Shown: positions 59,655 through 64,000 of the stretch, in pieces
Layout of the letters: each line of letters begins with the position of its first letter
How positions within the stretch are numbered: position 1 is the first letter of the stretch
Assembly: GCA_963750715.1 (NCBI GenBank)
Contig: CAVVRP010000012.1
Coordinates: forward strand, 372,001 to 436,000
Reading direction: 5' to 3'
Origin: JAGVSR01 sp963750715
GTDB lineage: Bacteria > Pseudomonadota > Alphaproteobacteria > Rhizobiales > Hyphomicrobiaceae
Length of the DNA: 64,000 bases
The notes under the pieces: model-generated
What the model saw: the letters and a program-made list of their open reading frames with translations, nothing else
Databases searched by the model: none
What the model was told of the DNA's origin: nothing
Position numbers and translations under genes: made by a program

Positions 59655-59888
59655 TCACCACGTACCTCCCCGGCTTTCTACGAGCAGACTGGAAATATAC
59701 TGGCGTATGGCCACGGCTTCATTCGTCCACTGGCCATGTTTCCACATCCCGTTACGGTTACGGTTACCCGTCGGAGCCCCGCCCCGTGCCCCGTGGCAGC
59801 GGCACACAGTCCAGCCCTTCACCGCTGGGGCCCGGCATGGTTGCCGTGAGCGTTTCGACGTAGCCGAGCAACGCGGAGCCTGGTGCAT
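59655..59888 (-). CDS. Cys/His HGG-type small protein 1
   Basis: 77 residues. RCSATSKRSRQPCRAPAVKG, then CRCHGARGGAPTGNRNRNG and a WKHGQWTNEAV end follow a widespread small family with the pattern Cys-x-A-x-T-x-x-G-x-P-C and HGA/HGG, GNRNALKHG-type. The three-Cys/His cluster probably binds zinc. Function is unknown; these genes often sit on mobile elements. Divergent from protein 2. Confidence 0.65.
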   Translation of the reverse strand: MHQAPRCSATSKRSRQPCRAPAVKGWTVCRCHGARGGAPTGNRNRNGMWKHGQWTNEAVAIRQYISSLLVESRGGTW

Positions 59889-59937
59889 GAGACGCGCTTG
59901 ATGCTTGAGGCGCTACAAGTCCATGAGGTTGTCTTCG

Positions 59938-60231
59938 ATGAAGCGCCACCACCTTTCAGAGATCGAGGATGATCGTCTGGCCTTTCTGGACCGGCTTTTC
60001 GGCGATCCAAATGGCCCGGTCTTTTACGAGGGCTACAAACCGATCTGTGGCGCCAAAACCCGGAAAGGTCAGCCGTGCCGGTGCAAGCTCTTGCTCAAAG
60101 GCAGCAGCTGCCGGTTCCACGGCGGGAAAAGCACCGGACCGAGAACGCCGGAAGGCAAAGCCCGCATTCCGGAGGCCGCGCGCCGACGTTGGCAAGCCTA
60201 CCGCGCAAGTCGGGAGAAGGACCTGCGATGA
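59938..60231 (+). CDS. Cys/His HGG-type small protein 2
   Basis: About 97 residues. After a charged helical N-terminus (EIEDDRLAFLDRLFGD) come PICGAKTRKGQPCRCKLLLK and FHGGKSTGPRTPEGKAR. The HGG-STGPRTPEG core is the hallmark of this family. It overlaps the zinc-ribbon gene by four bases (ATGA), so the two are translated together. An earlier TTG at 59905 is possible. Confidence 0.65.
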   Translation: MKRHHLSEIEDDRLAFLDRLFGDPNGPVFYEGYKPICGAKTRKGQPCRCKLLLKGSSCRFHGGKSTGPRTPEGKARIPEAARRRWQAYRASREKDLR

Positions 60232-60593
60232 CCAAAGGCGGCCCCATTACAATCGGCGACCTCCGACGCGAGGGCAAACGGCTCTGGATTTATTGCCTTG
60301 ATTGCTGCCGCGAGGTTGAGACACCCGCGGCCGTTCTATCGTTCGAAGATGCGCAGCCGGTGCCAACGGCGGGACAGCGCATGAAGTGCAGCCGGTGCGG
60401 TAGTCGCCAGGTCGAAACCAAGCGGGGTTTGACCGACAAAACCCGAAAACTCCGATTGGAATCTCGGGCCCGGAAAGGCATTGCGGGCAGTTTTCCCCGC
60501 AATACGCGCAAGCGCGAGCCCGCGTGCGTGATGGGCTTTCATCGAAAAAGCAGCATGTCGCTTGGTCCGCTAATGGGGAACAAGCAGACCTGA
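60228..60593 (+). CDS. Zinc-ribbon protein of the TIGDLRREGKRLWIYC type, copy B
   Basis: 121 residues from ATG 60228, which overlaps the HGG gene stop. TIGDLRREGKRLWIYCLDC, then RMKCSRCGSRQVE form two CxxC pairs. The tail beyond residue 70 is basic and looks unconserved; copy A ends earlier, so the native stop may have been lost. It probably binds nucleic acid through zinc and works with the HGG protein beside it. Confidence 0.65.
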   Translation: MTKGGPITIGDLRREGKRLWIYCLDCCREVETPAAVLSFEDAQPVPTAGQRMKCSRCGSRQVETKRGLTDKTRKLRLESRARKGIAGSFPRNTRKREPACVMGFHRKSSMSLGPLMGNKQT

Positions 60594-60625
60594 TCGAGGC
60601 GATCCGGTATCTTCCGCCTTTGACC
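60558..60625 (-). repeat. 68-nt repeat, copy B
   Basis: Inverted partner of 55907-55974 with four mismatches. It overlaps the end of zinc-ribbon copy B. Together the two arms enclose about 4.6 kb. Confidence 0.85.
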
Positions 60626-60750
60626 GCGCGAAGACGACAGAGCCAGCTGCTTGCTGATGGCCAGTTTTCAGGCGGCGAGGTAGAAGAACCTGGCACACAG
60701 GTGCGATGCGGGGGCCAAGTTGATGTTCTTTCCAGACGACGGAGCGGATC

Positions 60751-61569
60751 ATGGAGTTGCTCGCGGAACTCGCGGCATGGAGTTTGCTGGTCTTCAGCCT
60801 GCTCTTGTTTCTAACTCAGGTAGCGGCACACGAAGCCGGCTACTGGCTCGGACAGCGTCAACGTGCTGCGCGCGGTGATAGCGAAGCCGAGGGTGTTGGA
60901 TTGGTCGTTGGCGGGATGCTCGGCCTGCTTGCCTTCGTGCTAGCCCTCACGCTCTCTTTCGGCAGCGCGCGGTTCAACGAGCGCCGGCAGGGGACCTTGG
61001 CCGAGGCCAACGCCATCGGCACGGCTTGGCTGCGCGCAGAGGCGATCGGTCATCCCCGCGGCCGGGAGATCGCGCGATTGCTTGAGGATTATGCGCGGGT
61101 GCGCAAGGAATATGTGCAGGCTCCTCGGAAATCGCCGGCAATCGATCAGGTCAATCAGCGTTCCTCGGCGCTGCAGAAAGAGATCTGGGGGCACGTTTCG
61201 GCCATCGCGAGCGAAAGCCCGGGCCCCGTGCTTGTGTCGCTCATGGTCGCGCTCAATGAGACCTTTGATATGGGCGCCGCCGCGCGTTTCGCGCACGATA
61301 CCCGTTTCCCGACCCCGTTGTTCTGGCTGCTGATCGGGATGGCGCACCTCTCCATGGCGGCGCTCGGCTACCAGCTCGGCCTCAAGGGCCAGAAGTCCCA
61401 CATCCTCGCCACGCTGCTGACTGCCGTGTGGACGGCGGTGATCGTGGTCATCCTCGACTTGAGCGCACCGCGACTTGGCGCCATCCGCACCAGCGTTGAG
61501 GTCTACGATTGGACCTTGGAGGGGTTCAAGGGCGGGGTGCCGATTCCGCCGTTACCTGCACCGAGATGA
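60751..61569 (+). CDS. DUF4239 (bestrophin-like) membrane protein
   Basis: 272 residues. N-terminal membrane segment (LAAWSLLVFSLLLFLTQVA), a second one (GLVVGGMLGLLAFVLALTL), then the DUF4239 core FGSARFNERRQGTLAEANAI, and two C-terminal membrane segments. The family resembles bestrophin channels; function unknown. The gene is intact. Confidence 0.8.
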   Translation: MELLAELAAWSLLVFSLLLFLTQVAAHEAGYWLGQRQRAARGDSEAEGVGLVVGGMLGLLAFVLALTLSFGSARFNERRQGTLAEANAIGTAWLRAEAIGHPRGREIARLLEDYARVRKEYVQAPRKSPAIDQVNQRSSALQKEIWGHVSAIASESPGPVLVSLMVALNETFDMGAAARFAHDTRFPTPLFWLLIGMAHLSMAALGYQLGLKGQKSHILATLLTAVWTAVIVVILDLSAPRLGAIRTSVEVYDWTLEGFKGGVPIPPLPAPR

Positions 61570-61791
61570 AGGGCGGTCGATCGCACTTGCCACTGCGTTG
61601 GGAGCGTGCCGGCCCACTAACTGGGCGGCCTTTCCGACGTCTCCTTGTGGCCGATTTTGTTGCAAAAAGCTGGCTTGAGTGGCGCTTGGTGACGACGCCC
61701 CCTTTTTCGACTGTAATGCGCCACCTCGGGCCGCTGGCTCCGCTCCGAGCGACGGCATCGACGCACTCATGGCAAGCAACCTTGACGCTAC
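61570..61791. other. Gap before the transposase fragment
   Basis: 220 bases without a recognised gene. Confidence 0.35.
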
Positions 61792-62166
61792 TCAAGCCAC
61801 TCGACGCTCACGCAACGCACTCAGTGGGCGCGATCGGCGGAGGCCGGGCCACGAGTTGCGAGCGCGAGAGAATGCCGAGTGATCCGGGAGCTTGTCCTCG
61901 ATGCTCAATCCGCAGAACCAGCGGTAGGCCAGGTTGACCTGCACCTCACGACAGAGCGCCCGCTCCGAGCAGATGGCGAAGACGTAGCCGACGATAAGCA
62001 TCCCGATCATGAGAACTGGATCGATCGACGGTCGCCCCAAACGAGAGTAATGGGGCGCTAACTCGGCGTAAACCCAGGACAAGTCCAGAACGGCCGCTCT
62101 CTCGCGCACCAAGTGATCGTCGGGGACCACGTCATCGAGATCAAACGAATAGAACAGACGCCCCAC
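61792..62166 (-). mobile_element. Transposase N-terminal fragment (DUF772 type)
   Basis: Frame with GRLFYSFDLDDVVPDDHL, then GRPSIDPVLMIGMLIVGYVF, LCREVQVNLAYRWFCGL and PDHSAFSRAR, the N-terminal DUF772 region of IS5/IS1182-type transposases. The DDE catalytic part is absent, so it is inactive. A second minus-strand frame upstream shows it was longer. Confidence 0.8.
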
Positions 62167-62425
62167 TGGGCGACCGCCGGCCCTGAGGTTGGCTCCCGAT
62201 CCTCCCTGCGTTGGGTCAGTTGTATTGGTCTCTCAGAGACCTGGTGAGGTCGCTCTCCCAACAAACGCGCGCCCTGCTGGCCATGGCCGCGAGCCTAGTG
62301 GCGATAAGGTTGCGAAAATAATTCACCCTCACCCCGACCGCATTGGACGAGGGTAGGCGCTGACCCAGAGGGAGCGCCGGTGTATGCTTTTTGGAGCGCA
62401 TGGTCCCGTGGCGGAGTGAAACAAA

Positions 62426-63127
62426 GTGACCTGGAGCCAGTGGTTCACACCGCAAAAGGTAGCTCTGACCCGCGTCGGCCTGAGAACGCCAAAGGCCGCC
62501 GCTATAGCAGGCATTGTCTTTTCTATCCTTTTGATCATCATATTCTGGCTGTTGCGGAGTTCTGTGCCCGCCGATCCTCTGGAACCCGGTGCGTGGCTTA
62601 ATACGAACTCGAAAACGATCGTCATCGCTTTGAACCTGGTCCCGTTTGCTGGCATCGCCTTTCTCTGGTTCCTGGGCGTGCTACGCGACCGGCTTGGCCA
62701 CCTGGAAGATCGGTTCTTCGCCACTGTATTCTTCGGAAGCGCCCTCTTGTTCCTTGCCATGTTATTTACGGCGGCCGCGATATTGGGTGCACTCGTCCTG
62801 GCCTTCGCCGCCCATCCAAATGAGCTGATCAACTCCACGACCTTTTATTTCGCCCGTGCCGTCGCCTACAGCATCATGAACGTCTACGCGACCCAGATGG
62901 CGGCGGTGTTCATGACTTCAACGTCGACCGTTGTGATCTTCACAGGGATCGCGCCGGTCTGGATTGCTGTGCTCGGCTATGCGCTGGCGCTGGCTCTTTT
63001 GCTTGGTAGCTATTTCATTAGCTGGAGCTTTTTCGTTTTGCCCCTTTGGGTCTTCCTGATCAGCGTCTACGTTCTAATTGATAATTTTCGCCAGCCGGGT
63101 CAGGCGTCCCCTGACAGCGACGGGTAA
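62426..63127 (+). CDS. Multi-pass membrane protein, unknown function
   Basis: 233 residues. Membrane segments near residues 26-44 (AAIAGIVFSILLIIIFWLL), 67-85, 100-128, 165-185 and 190-220. Charged loops with RDRLGHLEDRFF. No family recognised. It is followed by the ypfJ-like gene on the same strand. Confidence 0.75.
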   Translation: MTWSQWFTPQKVALTRVGLRTPKAAAIAGIVFSILLIIIFWLLRSSVPADPLEPGAWLNTNSKTIVIALNLVPFAGIAFLWFLGVLRDRLGHLEDRFFATVFFGSALLFLAMLFTAAAILGALVLAFAAHPNELINSTTFYFARAVAYSIMNVYATQMAAVFMTSTSTVVIFTGIAPVWIAVLGYALALALLLGSYFISWSFFVLPLWVFLISVYVLIDNFRQPGQASPDSDG

Positions 63128-63205
63128 GCAACTCCCGTTCAGGAGTTTGGAGGTTAAATCGGCTTGCTCGTCGAATGGCCACCGGCTTTGCGGTGAGGTG
63201 AATCA

Positions 63206-64000
63206 ATGCGGCTTGATGAATTACCGACAAGCCATCGCGTTGAGGATCGTCGCGGGCTGACTGCGGGTCGTAATGGCGGCATCGGCATCGGCACAGTTGT
63301 GGTACTCGGCTTGATCGGCTGGACTTTTGGTATCGATCCGCGCGTCCTCATTGGCGGCGCGGAAATGCTGTCCAGAGTCGGCCAGACGCAACAACAGCAG
63401 GTTCCCACCGGAGCGCCGTCTGACGAAATTGGCCACTTCGTCTCGGCTGTCCTTGGTAGCTCAGAAGACGTGTGGACAGGAGTTTTTGCTCGAAACGGGA
63501 AAACTTATAAACCGCCGACACTGGTGATGTTTTCCGGAGCGACACAGTCCGGCTGTGGGTTTGCGCAAGCCGCAATGGGTCCGTTCTATTGCCCGATCGA
63601 CCAAAAGGTCTACCTCGACACAAGCTTCTTTCAGGACCTTGAGCGGCGCTTCGGCGCCTGCGACATTGGGAGCAAGACCTGCCAATTCTCACAAGCTTAT
63701 GTGATTGCTCACGAGATCGGCCACCACGTCCAGAACCTGCTCGGATTGCTGCCGCAGGTGCAAAAGGCGCAACGTGCAATGGACCAGACTGAGGCGAATG
63801 GTCTCCAGGTCCGAGTGGAGTTGCAAGCAGACTGCTTGGCTGGGGTCTGGGCGAACCGCGCGCAGGCTAAGTGGCAATTCATTGAGCCTGGAGACGTTGA
63901 ATCTGCATTGCAGACAGCTTCGGCCATCGGAGACGATCGGTTGCAGCATCAAGCGCAAGGCTACGTAGTGCCGGACTCATTCACCCACGGCAGTTCAGCA
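63206..64000 (+). CDS. YpfJ-like neutral zinc metallopeptidase, partial
   Basis: Runs off the window end. GAGGTG precedes the ATG at 63206. One N-terminal membrane segment (IGIGTVVVLGLIGWTFG) and then the peptidase domain: GATQSGCGFAQAAMGPFYC, VYLDTSFFQDL and the zinc-binding AHEIGHHVQ, with a later ELQADCLAG third ligand. Known as the KPN_02809/YpfJ family; substrate unknown. At least 265 residues. Confidence 0.9.
   Translation, partial: MRLDELPTSHRVEDRRGLTAGRNGGIGIGTVVVLGLIGWTFGIDPRVLIGGAEMLSRVGQTQQQQVPTGAPSDEIGHFVSAVLGSSEDVWTGVFARNGKTYKPPTLVMFSGATQSGCGFAQAAMGPFYCPIDQKVYLDTSFFQDLERRFGACDIGSKTCQFSQAYVIAHEIGHHVQNLLGLLPQVQKAQRAMDQTEANGLQVRVELQADCLAGVWANRAQAKWQFIEPGDVESALQTASAIGDDRLQHQAQGYVVPDSFTHGSSA

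Noticed and set aside
1..64000. CRISPR arrays or rRNA genes
   Set aside because: No regularly spaced repeat-spacer pattern and no rRNA sequence was seen.

Overview
The window looks like a chromosome segment of an alphaproteobacterium of the order Hyphomicrobiales, possibly near Hyphomicrobium or Rhodopseudomonas. The evidence is the gene order pyrG-secG-tpiA-ppiD-trpE, the trpG-trpD-trpC-moaC-moeA block, the rlpA-dacA-tmk-holB-metG-tatD-MBL operon, a CsgH-type curli protein and DUF4167/CsbD-type small proteins. The genus is an inference; the order is fairly secure.

Positions 1-39,700 are mostly conserved housekeeping DNA. pyrG, secG and tpiA lie on the minus strand. On the plus strand follow ppiD, trpE, a SixA-like phosphatase, trpG and trpD, then a curlin-repeat protein with its CsgH partner, then trpC, moaC and moeA. 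An IS5-family remnant follows moeA. Next come a c-type heme/DUF4384 protein, a ThDP-dependent enzyme, an SRPBCC protein, small secreted proteins, a TonB-like protein, uvrA, a secreted protein divergent from a PKHD-type Fe(II) hydroxylase, a DUF4846 protein, a glutamine-synthetase-like/aminotransferase pair, and the long minus-strand operon from rlpA to an MBL hydrolase.

Positions 39,700-64,000 are accessory and decaying. They hold two broken CsbD-like genes, a SpeD-like decarboxylase, a tRNA-Ser(UGA) with a decayed P4-type integrase beside it, a large foreign adenylate-cyclase/AAA/TPR gene, scraps of methyltransferase, ApbE and outer-membrane genes, a second broken tyrosine recombinase with a dif-like 11-6-11 site at its 5' end, a ParG-like protein, a broken HxlR regulator, a SnoaL-like protein, a truncated S8 protease, an inverted duplication of a zinc-ribbon gene plus a 68-nt repeat, an aldonolactone oxidase, relaxase and SDH-proteinase fragments, two Cys/His HGG-type small proteins, a DUF4239 protein, a transposase fragment, a membrane protein and a ypfJ-like metallopeptidase cut by the window end. 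This reads as a mobile-element graveyard beside a tRNA.

A notable property of the sequence is repeated single-base +1 frameshifts. They interrupt ppiD, the DUF4384 gene, a tonB-like gene, dacA and a small secreted-protein gene. Eleven of the same sign fall within 1.75 kb of the cyclase gene. Removing one base at each site restores full-length proteins. Insertion-type sequencing error is the simplest explanation, but the clustering deserves a check against reads.
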